The notes under the pieces: model-generated | The model's input: only the letters and a program-made list of their open reading frames with translations | The model's database searches: none | What the model was told of the DNA's origin: nothing | Assembly: GCA_937924525.1 (NCBI GenBank) | Contig: CALDSU010000004.1 | Span: 310,001 to 374,000 of the forward strand | Source of the DNA: an uncultured Bryobacteraceae bacterium | Lineage (GTDB): Bacteria; Acidobacteriota; Terriglobia; Bryobacterales; Bryobacteraceae | Length of the DNA stretch: 64,000 nucleotides | Reading direction: 5' to 3' | Program-made: the position numbers and the translations under genes | Shown: positions 21,225-30,908 of the stretch, piece after piece | How the letters are laid out: the number at the start of each line of letters is the position of its first letter | Numbering within the stretch: position 1 is the first letter of the stretch

Positions 21225-22037
21225 ATGAAATTCGCTCTGAAACAAAGACTGCGGCAAGGCGAAACCCTCTTCGGCTGTTTTCTCCATCTGGGCAACGCCG
21301 TGGCCGCCGAGATCATGGGCCGCGCGGGATATGACTGGGCGCTGGTCGATCTCGAACACGGCTCCGGCGGCGAGCAGGAGGCGCTGGACCAGATGATGGC
21401 GCTGGCCGGCACGGGCGCCGCGTCGCTGGTGCGCGTCGAATCCACGCACCGCCAGCGCGCCCATCGGGTCTTGGATTACGGCGCGGAAGGGATTGTGTTC
21501 CCGCATGTCGATACGGAGGAAGAGGCGCGCCAAGCCGTGGCGGCCATGCGCTACCCGCCCGAAGGCGTGCGCGGCGTGGCGTTCTCGAACCGGGCTTGCG
21601 GCTTCGGGTCGGACTTCAAAGAGTATCTGAGCCGCGCCCACCAGGACCTGCTGTGCGTGGTGCAGATCGAAAGTCCGCTCGCGGTGGAGAACGCCGCGCG
21701 CATGGCCGCGCTGGATGGAGTGGACGTCCTCTTCGTGGGACCGACCGATTTGAGCCAGAGCATGGGGATGCTGGGTGAGTTCGGCCGGCCCGAGTTCCAG
21801 CAGGCCGTGGCGCAGGTGGCCGGCGCCGCGCGGCGGGCAGGCAAGTACGCGGGGCTGCTGCTGCCGAAGAAAGAAGACGTGGCCCACTACTGGGAGTTGG
21901 GCTACCGGTTCATGATCAGCGGTTCCGACGGCGTGCTGCTGAACTTGGCCGCGCGCGCCAACGTCGCCGCGTTGCAGGCGGCCCGCGGGAAGCTGCCCGC
22001 GTCATCGGCGCCGGCGGACGATACAATACCCGCGTGA
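21225..22037 (+). CDS. HpcH/HpaI aldolase family protein
   Basis: GRAGYDWALVDLEHGSGG, FPHVDTEEEARQAVAAMRYPPEGVRG, QIESPLAVENAARMAALDGVDVLFVGPTDLSQSMG. Confidence 0.93.
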   Translation: MKFALKQRLRQGETLFGCFLHLGNAVAAEIMGRAGYDWALVDLEHGSGGEQEALDQMMALAGTGAASLVRVESTHRQRAHRVLDYGAEGIVFPHVDTEEEARQAVAAMRYPPEGVRGVAFSNRACGFGSDFKEYLSRAHQDLLCVVQIESPLAVENAARMAALDGVDVLFVGPTDLSQSMGMLGEFGRPEFQQAVAQVAGAARRAGKYAGLLLPKKEDVAHYWELGYRFMISGSDGVLLNLAARANVAALQAARGKLPASSAPADDTIPA

Positions 22038-22981
22038 ACCGGAGACGCTTTGTGCAACTCAGCGGGGCGGCCGCGGTCGCGGGCCTGGCTCAGCCCGCCG
22101 CGCCGCCGGTCCTGGACACGCACGTCCATCTGTTCGACCCCACCCGTCCGCAGGGCGTGCCGTGGCCGCCGGCCAGCAACCCGAAGTTGCACCAGCCGGC
22201 CTTGCCCGCGCGGCTGCGCCGCCTCGCCGCGCCGCTCGGCGTGGTGGGCGCCATTGAAGTCGAATGCAGTCCCTGGTTGGAGGATAACCAGTGGGTGCTC
22301 GACGTGGCGGCGGACGATCCGTATATCGTCGGCATGATCGGCAACCTCGAGCCCGCGGATCCCGGCTTTCCGAAACACCTCGAGCGCTTCCGGCGGAATC
22401 CGTTGTTCCTGGGAATCCGGTATGGCAATCTCTGGGGCCGGGACCTGGGGGCGCAACTGGCCAAGCCGGATTTCGTCGCCGGCATACGGCTGCTGGCGGA
22501 GGCGAACCTGACGCTGGATTCGGCCAATCCCAATCCGCCGCTGCTTGAATCGCTGCTGCGCCTGACGGATCGCGTGCCCGAGTTGCGGCTGGTGATCGAC
22601 CACCTGCCGCAAATGCCCATGCCGGCCGACCCCGCTCCCCGCCGCGCCGTGGAAGCCGCCATCCGGGAATTCGGCAAGCGCCCGTGCGTGTACCTGAAAA
22701 TCTCCGAGGTGCTGCGGCGCGTCGAGGACAGGATTCCGGAAGATGTCGAGTTCTATCGCGCCCGCCTGGACGAGTTCTGGGAGATCTTTGGCGAAGACCG
22801 CGTCGTCTACGGCAGCGACTGGCCCAATTCCGACCATTGGCTGCCCTACGCAGCCGGCCTGCGCCTGCTGCGCGCATACGTGGCGGATCAGCCGCCGGCC
22901 GTGGCCCAAAAACTGTTCTGGAAAAACTCCGTGGCGGCCTATCGCTGGAAGAAGCGCGACCCTGCCCAACCGGGCGGGTGA
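22034..22981 (+). CDS. amidohydrolase-2 family protein
   Basis: GTG start overlapping previous stop; VLDTHVHLFDPTRPQGVPWP, VYGSDWPNSDHWLPY. Confidence 0.9.
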   Translation: MNRRRFVQLSGAAAVAGLAQPAAPPVLDTHVHLFDPTRPQGVPWPPASNPKLHQPALPARLRRLAAPLGVVGAIEVECSPWLEDNQWVLDVAADDPYIVGMIGNLEPADPGFPKHLERFRRNPLFLGIRYGNLWGRDLGAQLAKPDFVAGIRLLAEANLTLDSANPNPPLLESLLRLTDRVPELRLVIDHLPQMPMPADPAPRRAVEAAIREFGKRPCVYLKISEVLRRVEDRIPEDVEFYRARLDEFWEIFGEDRVVYGSDWPNSDHWLPYAAGLRLLRAYVADQPPAVAQKLFWKNSVAAYRWKKRDPAQPGG

Positions 22982-22983
22982 GG

Positions 22984-23072
22984 TGGTGGCGGGAGCGGGG
23001 GTCGAACCCGCATGTACAGTGAAGTACGCCAGATTTTGAGTCTGGTGCGTCTGCCAGTTCCGCCATCCCGCC
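22984..23072 (-). tRNA. tRNA-Leu (anticodon CAA), CCA encoded
   Basis: RC: GGCGGGATGGCGGAACTGGCAGACGCACCAGACTCAAAATCTGGCG...GGGTTCGACCCCCGCTCCCGCCACCA; acceptor pairs, anticodon stem CCAGA/TCTGG, loop CTCAAAA, long variable arm. Confidence 0.95.
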
Positions 23073-23108
23073 GGAACCTTTCTGAGTCTAGCACGGCGAC
23101 GGTAGCGC

Positions 23109-25511
23109 CTACCGCAGGAACACGCTGCGGACGGGCGGGGGCGGGTCCTGGCCGCGCAGGGCGCGCCACAGGATCGCGTTGAGCACGGCGTCGTCCATCG
23201 CGTCCGGGCGCGAGAAATCGAGCCCCGCGGAGTCGCCTCGCGGGGGATTCAGGGTGGTGAGGGGAACCTGCGCCGGCCGCGCGGTGTAGGGGCGCGGGTC
23301 CGGGCGCGCGCCGAACACCTCTACCATCAGCGGCGCCTGCGCGTCGTAGTGCGTCAGCGGGGACAGGCCGAGGATCCACTCGATGGTGCGCAGCATGGAG
23401 GTGGTGTTGTAGAAAGTCGAGTCCACCCGCTGCCCGCGGGTGTATGGCGAAAGCACGTAGGCCGGCGCGCGGTGCGAATCCACGTGGTCCGGCCCGTTCT
23501 GCGCGTCGTCCTCGAGCACAAAGATGGCCGTGTTGGCCCAGAAGCGGGAGCGGGAAACGCCCTCGACAATCCGGCCGAGCGCGAGGTCGTTGTCCGCCAG
23601 GGAAGCATAGGGCGTGAGCTTGCCGGGCGCGGTGCCCCAGGTGTGGTCATTGGGCAGGACCATCACGACCAGGCGCGGCATGGCGCCGGCTTTCTCCCAT
23701 GCGGCCAACTCGTCGAGAAAGACCCGTGCGCGGTCGACGTCGGGGAAATCCGGGTCGTAACCCGCATAGCGCGGGCAGGTGTATGGCGACAGGGCCGGAT
23801 CCGCGACGCCGGCCACGACCTCGTCGCCGAAACGCGCGCCCGGTCGGTTGCGCACGAAGAAACCGAAATTCCGGAACGGGATGCCGCGCCGGATCGCCTC
23901 GGTCCACAGGTAACCGGCCGGGGGGCGCGTGAGCGGGTCTTCGCGGTCCATGGGTTGCGAGGGCGCGGAGGGCAGCGGACGGCGGCGGCCGGCGTAGGCC
24001 GCAGGCCACGAGCGCATGAGGTAGTACGGAACGATAGCCGCCGAACTCCAGTGCCATCCCTCCGCGCTGACGTCGGCATTGACGTAGAAATTGTCCAGCA
24101 GAGTGAACTCGCGCGCCAGCGCATGATGATTCGGGGTGATCTTCTCGGGGAACAGGCAGAGCGACGGATCGCCGTTGCCGATTGCCAGGTCGCCGAGCAC
24201 CTGGTCGTAGGTGCGGTTCTCCTTCATGATGTAGATCACGTGGCGGATGGGAGAGCGCCCGCCAGGCCGCGCGGGGAGCGGGTGACCCTTGGGGATCGCC
24301 GCGCGGCGGGTTTGCACAGGTGCGTTGGTTTCGCGCACCTCCCGCGTCGCCGCTTCGAGCGCGCGGGCGCCGAGTTTGGGCAACCACTGCGCGCCTCCCA
24401 ACTGGACCAGCGGGATATATTCGATGTCGCTCGGGGGTTGCGGCGTCATGGTGCGGTGGCGTGTCGGGTCCGGTCCGCGCGGGTTGGGCCGGGACCCGAA
24501 TCCCTTCGCGTTCAGGACCAGCAGCCGCCCGTCGGCGAACGGCGCGACGCCCGTCGGATACCACCCCGTGGGAATCAGCCCTTGGATGCCGCCGCCGCGC
24601 GGATCGAGCAGGGCGATGGCGTTCGCATCCGAGAGGGTCACATACAGCGTGCCGGCATCGGGAGACAGCGCCAGCCGCGACGGGCTGACGTTTTCCGGCT
24701 GGCCCGGCGTCAGGGCCAGGTTCCAGCGCTCCCCTGCGCGCCATGGCTGGCCGGGTTCGGCGGGGAGCACGTCCACGAAGTTCGAGTTGGCGCAGGCCAC
24801 GTACAGACGCCGCTCGTGAAGCAGCAGATCGCTGGGCCCGGCCGCGACCGGGGGGCCGGATTCGGCCACGCCGGTGTCCAGGTCGAGGCGCGAGACGCGG
24901 GGACCGCCCGCTTCCGCCACGTACAGGTGACGGGCATCGGGGGAAAACACCGCCGCGGTGGGGCGCGCGAGTCCCGCGATCCGCCGCAACAATCGCCGCT
25001 CCGCCACCGCGTAAACCGCAACCGCATCCTGGAGCGTTTCGATGACGGCCAGCCGGGCGCCATCGCCAGAGAGCGCGACACTGGCCACCATGCGCCGGGG
25101 GGCTGCCGGCTCGCCGGCGATTTCCCAGGGTGGCAGGGTGGTGAGGGTGTTCCCGCTCCACTCGAGCACCTGGACGCTCGATGCGTACCCGCCGGCGACG
25201 TAGATGCGCCGCCGGGCGGCATCCCAAGCCATGGCATACCCCGCGTCCGCCAGCGGCACGCGGGCCGTGATCTGGCGCGTCTTCAAGTCGAGCAAGTCGA
25301 GCGACGGAGGCCGATAGCCGCTGTGCAACACCAGCGCGGCGTGACGGCCAGGGAGCGCGATCGCCTGCCAGGGAAACGTGTCGAGGGAAATTCGTTCGCC
25401 CGCGGGCCGGATGCCGCGGCCCGTCGGCAGAGGCCCAGCCGCGGCGCCGGCGGCGCACAGCGCCAGCAGCAGGCTAAGCGGGAGCCGCCGTCTGCCAGCC
25501 ATAGGTTTCAT
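23109..25511 (-). CDS. YncE-like beta-propeller / AcpA-type phosphoesterase fusion
   Basis: Signal peptide MKPMAGRRRLPLSLLLALCAAGAAAG; propeller segments; RHVIYIMKENRTYDQVLGDLAIGNGDPSLCLF and VLEDDAQNGPDHVDSHRAPAYVLSPY. Confidence 0.88.
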   Translation of the reverse strand: MKPMAGRRRLPLSLLLALCAAGAAAGPLPTGRGIRPAGERISLDTFPWQAIALPGRHAALVLHSGYRPPSLDLLDLKTRQITARVPLADAGYAMAWDAARRRIYVAGGYASSVQVLEWSGNTLTTLPPWEIAGEPAAPRRMVASVALSGDGARLAVIETLQDAVAVYAVAERRLLRRIAGLARPTAAVFSPDARHLYVAEAGGPRVSRLDLDTGVAESGPPVAAGPSDLLLHERRLYVACANSNFVDVLPAEPGQPWRAGERWNLALTPGQPENVSPSRLALSPDAGTLYVTLSDANAIALLDPRGGGIQGLIPTGWYPTGVAPFADGRLLVLNAKGFGSRPNPRGPDPTRHRTMTPQPPSDIEYIPLVQLGGAQWLPKLGARALEAATREVRETNAPVQTRRAAIPKGHPLPARPGGRSPIRHVIYIMKENRTYDQVLGDLAIGNGDPSLCLFPEKITPNHHALAREFTLLDNFYVNADVSAEGWHWSSAAIVPYYLMRSWPAAYAGRRRPLPSAPSQPMDREDPLTRPPAGYLWTEAIRRGIPFRNFGFFVRNRPGARFGDEVVAGVADPALSPYTCPRYAGYDPDFPDVDRARVFLDELAAWEKAGAMPRLVVMVLPNDHTWGTAPGKLTPYASLADNDLALGRIVEGVSRSRFWANTAIFVLEDDAQNGPDHVDSHRAPAYVLSPYTRGQRVDSTFYNTTSMLRTIEWILGLSPLTHYDAQAPLMVEVFGARPDPRPYTARPAQVPLTTLNPPRGDSAGLDFSRPDAMDDAVLNAILWRALRGQDPPPPVRSVFLR

Positions 25512-26364
25512 AGCGCCAGGTGATCTCTTCGCCACGGACGGTAAGCACGCCGAAGCCTTCGTCGAAGCCCAGCCGCTTCCCCTTCCACCAGTTGCCGGAC
25601 AGCGCCCCCGACGTGATGAATTGTGTGCCGTGGTAGTGGATGGTCTCACAGATGTGGGTATGGCCCTGAAGCACCGCTTTTATCTTGTAAGGCGCCAGGA
25701 TTTTGAGCACGTCGCGGACGTTGGTGACCAGCATGCCGCGGGTCGACGCGCCCGGCGGCGCGACGATTTGCGGGAACGCCGACAGCAGCGGAATGTGCGT
25801 CGCCACCACGACCGGGACGCCGGTTCCCGCCGCCGCCAGGTCGTGGCGCAGCCACTCGAGCTGCTCGTCGTCGATCTCGCCGATGTACTGGCGGTCGGCC
25901 GTCATGCCGATGGAGTCCAGCACGACGAAACGCCAGCCTTTGTGCGGGAATGAGTAGTAGCGCTTGCCGATGGTGTCCTCGTACATCCGCTTGCCGTACT
26001 GTGCGTCGGCGGGCGCGACGCCGCTCCTGGTGTAGAGGCCGAACACATCGTGATTGCCGATGGTATTGTGGAGCGGCATCTCCAGGTGCTTGACGTTCTC
26101 GCGGTAGAGCTTGAACAGCGTGTCGGCGCGCGGGCGGTCCGCGGCCAGCACGTCAAAGACGAGGTCGCCGCCCGACAAGGCGAAATCCGCCTTCAGCCGG
26201 TTCATCTTGCGGAAAGCCTGGCGGCAGCCTTCCTCGGCCTTGAGTTCAGGCTGGATGTGCGGGTCGGTGAAATGGATGAAGCTCCACGCCGGCTCGCGGG
26301 CCTTTCCCGAGGCCGCGGCGGTGGCGCCGGCGGCTATGGTGCGGAGAAACTCTCTTCGGCGCAT
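25474..26364 (-). CDS. Tat-exported calcineurin-like metallophosphoesterase
   Basis: MRRREFLRTIAAGATAAASG twin-arginine; FIHFTDPHIQ, SGGDLVFD, NTIGNHDVFG, VVVATHIPLL, LQGHTH. Confidence 0.93.
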   Translation of the reverse strand: MRRREFLRTIAAGATAAASGKAREPAWSFIHFTDPHIQPELKAEEGCRQAFRKMNRLKADFALSGGDLVFDVLAADRPRADTLFKLYRENVKHLEMPLHNTIGNHDVFGLYTRSGVAPADAQYGKRMYEDTIGKRYYSFPHKGWRFVVLDSIGMTADRQYIGEIDDEQLEWLRHDLAAAGTGVPVVVATHIPLLSAFPQIVAPPGASTRGMLVTNVRDVLKILAPYKIKAVLQGHTHICETIHYHGTQFITSGALSGNWWKGKRLGFDEGFGVLTVRGEEITWRYETYGWQTAAPA

Positions 26365-26440
26365 GGTTCTCCTTCGGATCGGATCTTTACTTATGGTACG
26401 CGCCCGCTGAGGGTACGCGCCCGGGCGGGTAGGATCGGCG

Positions 26441-27793
26441 TCAGCCCTGTTTGGCGCGTTCCACGGCGGACTCCACCAACCGGCGGTATTCGTTCAGTTG
26501 CTCCGGCGTCGCGGCCTCAAAGCGGAGCACCAGCACCGGTTGCGTATTCGAGGCGCGCACCAGCCCCCACCCGCCCGGAAACAGAATCCGGGCGCCGTCC
26601 ACGTCCACGACGCGATGCGTTTGCTGGAACTCCCGTTTGACCCGCTCGACCACGCCGAACTTGGTCTCGTCCGGGCAGTCCACCCGGATCTCCGGAGTGG
26701 CGAACGTGCGGGGCAGGTCCGCAAGCTGGTGCGACAGCGGCCGGCCCGAGTTCGCGACGATCTCCATCAGCCGGCAGGCGGCGTACAGCGCGTCGTCGAA
26801 GCCGTAGTAGCGGTCGGCGAAGAACATATGGCCGCTCATCTCGCCCGCCAGTTCCGCCCGCTCTTGCTGCATCTTGGCCTTGATCAACGAGTGGCCGGTC
26901 TTCCACATGATGGCCCGCGCGCCCCGGCGCTCCAGGTCGTCGTACACAAACTGCGAACATTTCACCTCGCCGATGAACGTCGCCCCGGGTTTGCGCGCCA
27001 GGATTTCCCGGGCGTAGATCAGCAAAAGCTGATCGCCAAATACGATTCTGCCCTGCTCGTCCACCGCACCGATGCGGTCGCTGTCGCCATCGAAGGCGAT
27101 GCCCAGCTCCGCACCCGCGCGGCGCACGGCGTCGATGAGGGCCGCCAGGTTTTCGGGCAGCGTCGGGTCGGGATGATGGTGCGGAAAGCGGCCGTCCATC
27201 TCGAAGAACAGTTCGGTCGCCTCCACGTTCAGCTTCTCAAGCAAGCGGTGCATCACGGGACCCGCGGTGCCGTTGCCTGCGTCCAGCACGACCCTGAGGC
27301 GCCGTGGCCAGGAGAACTGCGCGGCGATTTCGTCGACATACGGCGTCACCGCGTCCACCTGCTCCTCAACGCCGTCTCCGGCGGTCAGGTCGCCTGTCTC
27401 GATCAGCGCGCGCAGGTGCTGGATTTCCTCGCCGTGGATCGTGGACGGTCCCATCATCATTTTGAATCCGTTGTACTCGGGAGGATTGTGGCTGCCGGTG
27501 ATCATCACCGCGCCGTCGGTCTGGAAACGGAAAACCGCATAGTACAGCACCGGCGTCGGAACGGCGCCCAAATCGAGGACCAGGCATCCGCTGCTCCGCA
27601 AACCCGCCACCAGCGCGTCACGCAGCCGCGAAGAACTGAGCCGGCAGTCGCGGCCTATCGCGATCCGGCGTCCGTGGCGGCGCTGGAGGAGCGTGCCGAT
27701 GGCTTGGCCAAGTTGCCGAATCCCCTCACTGGTGAGCTCGGTATCCGCGATTCCGCGGATGTCGTACTCGCGAAAAATGGTGGCCTTGAGCAT
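26441..27793 (-). CDS. phosphomannomutase/phosphoglucomutase
   Basis: IFREYDIRGIADTELT, MITGSHNPPEYNGFK (catalytic Ser), IAFDGDSDRIGAVDE metal loop, GEMSGHMFFADRYYGFDDAL. Confidence 0.95.
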   Translation of the reverse strand: MLKATIFREYDIRGIADTELTSEGIRQLGQAIGTLLQRRHGRRIAIGRDCRLSSSRLRDALVAGLRSSGCLVLDLGAVPTPVLYYAVFRFQTDGAVMITGSHNPPEYNGFKMMMGPSTIHGEEIQHLRALIETGDLTAGDGVEEQVDAVTPYVDEIAAQFSWPRRLRVVLDAGNGTAGPVMHRLLEKLNVEATELFFEMDGRFPHHHPDPTLPENLAALIDAVRRAGAELGIAFDGDSDRIGAVDEQGRIVFGDQLLLIYAREILARKPGATFIGEVKCSQFVYDDLERRGARAIMWKTGHSLIKAKMQQERAELAGEMSGHMFFADRYYGFDDALYAACRLMEIVANSGRPLSHQLADLPRTFATPEIRVDCPDETKFGVVERVKREFQQTHRVVDVDGARILFPGGWGLVRASNTQPVLVLRFEAATPEQLNEYRRLVESAVERAKQG

Positions 27794-28040
27794 CCAAGGG
27801 CCAGTATAGCCCGTGGTTTCCCGGACGTCGCCGGAGCCCGCGGCCCCGCTTCGCGCCTCCGGAATTTCCTTGATGACCTTGTGCATCCGGGCGGTTCGGT
27901 AGTATAACCGAAGGGTTTCGCCTCTTCGGAGGCTGCCGCCCGCGGAGGGAGGGGCAGGTCGGACCGGCTGGCGAAGGGCGCTGGCGCACCGCGGGATACT
28001 ACGCGGAAAACACGAGTTTCTGGAGAATAAAGGACCGCGC

Positions 28041-29495
28041 GTGAATCGACAACCCTGGATCAGACTGCTGCCGGTGATGGCCTTCATTGCGGTGACGCCC
28101 GCCTTGTGGGGTTCGGCTTTCGCCATCAATGAGCTGGGCACGCGCGCGCAGGGCATGGGCGGCGCATTCACGGCCATCGCCGACGATGGCTCGGCGCTGT
28201 TCTTCAACCCTGCCGGCATTGCCTTTCAGAAGGGCTGGCAGTTCCAGATGGACAACATGGCGGTCATCGGCCAGTTCCGGTTTTTTCCCTCCGACCCGCC
28301 TCCGGGTCAACAAATCCCGGAAAAAGGCTTCCACGGCTCCGTGAAGCCCAAGTTCATTCCGGTGGCCAGTATGTACATGACGAAAGACCTCACCAAGCGG
28401 TGGGCTTTTGGCTTCGCTGGCTACTCGCCTTTCGGGCTGGCTTCGAACTTCACAAATTTTAATGATGGTGATCCCGCAAACACCAAGTACCCCGGCCGCT
28501 TTGCCGGCTCGCGGGCCAAGCTGCTGTCGCTGTGGATGCAGCCGACCTTCGCGTTCAAACTCACCGAGAACTCGGCCATTGCGGGCGGCATCGCGTTCGT
28601 GCACACCTACATTTTTCTGGAACAGAGCATCCTGAACCCCTACGCCGTGGACGACCCGAACCAGCTTAGTCTGGACTTGGCGCGGGCCGTGTTTCCCGGC
28701 CAGGACCCGCGGCTGGCTTACCGCTCGTTCGCGCGTTTGCTGCCGGAGGGCCGGCTGCGGGCGGCCGCCACCGCCAACAGCCCGGGCTTTTCGCTCGGCT
28801 GGCTGCACAAGGTTCCGGACAAGAAGTTCCAGGTGGGCCTGATGTGGCGCAGCGCGGTGGTCAACCATCTCCGCGGCAAGGCTTCCTTCGCCTTCAACCG
28901 GGACGGAGCGTTGCTGCCCTTCCTGCCCAGCGACCGGGGCTTGGAGGTGCTGTTTCCCAACCAGGACATCGGCGGCAATTTCGTCACGCCCGGCACGTTT
29001 GTGGCCGGCGTCTCCACCACCGCGATTCCGAAGACCACGCTGGCTTTCGACGCCCGCTTACAGGATTTCCGGCGCTTCGTGGATTTCCCGATCAACTTCA
29101 CGAAGAACGTCGACGCGAAGGGACGCCCGACCGCCACCGAACCGGAGCAGCGCCTGAACTTCAACTTCCGGAACTCGATTCTGCTCCACGCCGGCATGGA
29201 GCGCCAACTCAACGAACGCACGTGGTTCCGCGCGGGTTACAGCTATGACCGGACGCCGGTGGTCGACGAGTCCGTCGGACCGCTCTTCCCGGACAACAAC
29301 CGGCACAATTTCACCGTGGGCGCCACCCGGCGCGTAGGCTCCGTCGAATTTTCGATGTTCTACCAGGCGATGCAGATGGTCAACCGCACGGTGAACGTGC
29401 CCGCCAACCGCAACGACTTCACCAACGGGAACTACAACACCTTTGTCCACCTGGCCGGCGCGGGCCTCCGCATCGTCACGGGCCAGCCGAAGTAG
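28041..29495 (+). CDS. OmpP1/FadL/TodX-type outer-membrane protein
   Basis: FAINELGTRAQGMGGAFTAIADDGSALFFNPAGIAFQKGWQ; beta-barrel alternation; RAGYSYDRTPV. Confidence 0.92.
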   Translation: MNRQPWIRLLPVMAFIAVTPALWGSAFAINELGTRAQGMGGAFTAIADDGSALFFNPAGIAFQKGWQFQMDNMAVIGQFRFFPSDPPPGQQIPEKGFHGSVKPKFIPVASMYMTKDLTKRWAFGFAGYSPFGLASNFTNFNDGDPANTKYPGRFAGSRAKLLSLWMQPTFAFKLTENSAIAGGIAFVHTYIFLEQSILNPYAVDDPNQLSLDLARAVFPGQDPRLAYRSFARLLPEGRLRAAATANSPGFSLGWLHKVPDKKFQVGLMWRSAVVNHLRGKASFAFNRDGALLPFLPSDRGLEVLFPNQDIGGNFVTPGTFVAGVSTTAIPKTTLAFDARLQDFRRFVDFPINFTKNVDAKGRPTATEPEQRLNFNFRNSILLHAGMERQLNERTWFRAGYSYDRTPVVDESVGPLFPDNNRHNFTVGATRRVGSVEFSMFYQAMQMVNRTVNVPANRNDFTNGNYNTFVHLAGAGLRIVTGQPK

Positions 29496-29525
29496 GGCGC
29501 TCCGGCTTTCGATACAATACCGGCT

Positions 29526-30776
29526 GTGATCCGCGGACTACTGATATGCTGCGCGGCCTCCCTGGCCTTTTCCCAACCGTATGACCTGCTGCTGAAAGGC
29601 GGGCGCGTCATCGACCCCAAGAACAACCTGAACGCGCGCCTGGACGTGGCGATCGCCGCCAAGAAGATCGCGCGCGTGGCGCCCGACATTCCGGCTTCCG
29701 AAGCCAAGCAGGTGGCCGACGTCACCGGCCTGTACGTGACGCCGGGCCTGATCGACATCCACGTGCACGTATACGCGGGCACCGGTTTACCCGGCGTGCT
29801 CACCGGCGACCACAGCGTCTACCCGGACGGCTTCAGCTTTCGCACTGGGGTCACCACCATGGTGGACGCCGGCACTGCCGGATGGAGGAACTTCCCGGAT
29901 TTCAAACAACGGGTCATCGACCGCGCGCAAACCCGGGTGCTGGCCCTGCTGAATATCGCGGCCGGCGGCATGGGCCCCTCCGACGAGAGCGACCCGAAGG
30001 AGATGGGCGTGGAACCCTGCGTCGAGATGACCCGGCGGTATCCCGACCTCATCGTCGGCGTCAAGACCGCCCACTACGCGCACCGGGACTGGACCGCTGT
30101 CGAAAACGGCCTCAAATGCGGCGAGGCCCGCCAGATTCCGCTGATGGTCGACTTCGGCGCGAACCATCCCGAACGGCCCCTCCGCGACCTGCTCCAGGAC
30201 AAGCTGCGGCCGGGCGATATCTACACGCATTGTTTCTCCGGTCTGCGCGACGAACTGCTGGGCGACGGGGGTCTGAACCCGGCGATGTCCTCCGGACGCC
30301 GGCGGGGCGTGCTCTTTGACGTTGGCCACGGCGGCGGCAGCTTTGTCTGGAAAGTCGCGCTGCAAGCGATGAAGGAGAACTTCGTCCCCGACACGATCTC
30401 GACCGACCTGCACACCGGCAGTATGAACGCCGGCATGAAGGACATGATCAATATCATGGCGAAGTTCCTGAACATGGGGGTCCCGCTCGAGCAGGTGATC
30501 CGCATGTCCACCTGGACGCCCGCGCAGTCGATCAAGCGGACCGAACTCGGCCACCTGACGCCCGGCGCGGGGGCGGACGTCACCGTGCTGCGCATGGACA
30601 GCGGCAAGTACGGCTTTGTGGATTCCCGCGGGGCGCGCTATGAGGGAAGCCGCAACCTGACCGCCGAGATGACGGTGCGCGACGGCCGAGTCGTGTGGGA
30701 CCTGAACGGTCGCGCGGCCCCGGATTGGCAGAAAGCCTACGCCGTGTGGCCTCCGCCTCGCCGACAGCGGCAGTGA
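29526..30776 (+). CDS. secreted amidohydrolase/deacetylase family metallohydrolase
   Basis: YDLLLKGGRVIDPKNNLNARLDVAIAAKKIARV; VTPGLIDIHVHVYAG; C-terminal LGHLTPGAGADVTVL. Confidence 0.9.
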   Translation: MIRGLLICCAASLAFSQPYDLLLKGGRVIDPKNNLNARLDVAIAAKKIARVAPDIPASEAKQVADVTGLYVTPGLIDIHVHVYAGTGLPGVLTGDHSVYPDGFSFRTGVTTMVDAGTAGWRNFPDFKQRVIDRAQTRVLALLNIAAGGMGPSDESDPKEMGVEPCVEMTRRYPDLIVGVKTAHYAHRDWTAVENGLKCGEARQIPLMVDFGANHPERPLRDLLQDKLRPGDIYTHCFSGLRDELLGDGGLNPAMSSGRRRGVLFDVGHGGGSFVWKVALQAMKENFVPDTISTDLHTGSMNAGMKDMINIMAKFLNMGVPLEQVIRMSTWTPAQSIKRTELGHLTPGAGADVTVLRMDSGKYGFVDSRGARYEGSRNLTAEMTVRDGRVVWDLNGRAAPDWQKAYAVWPPPRRQRQ

Positions 30777-30908
30777 AGCGGCCTGCGCCGCCGCATCACC
30801 TTCGGCGCTTCAGGGTCCGCGGTCCGGCGATCGGCGCCGCGCCCCCGCCGCGGCCGTGACTTTCCGCCACCCCCATTCCCTTTCCGTGGGAATTGTGTTG
30901 GGCTGGTC

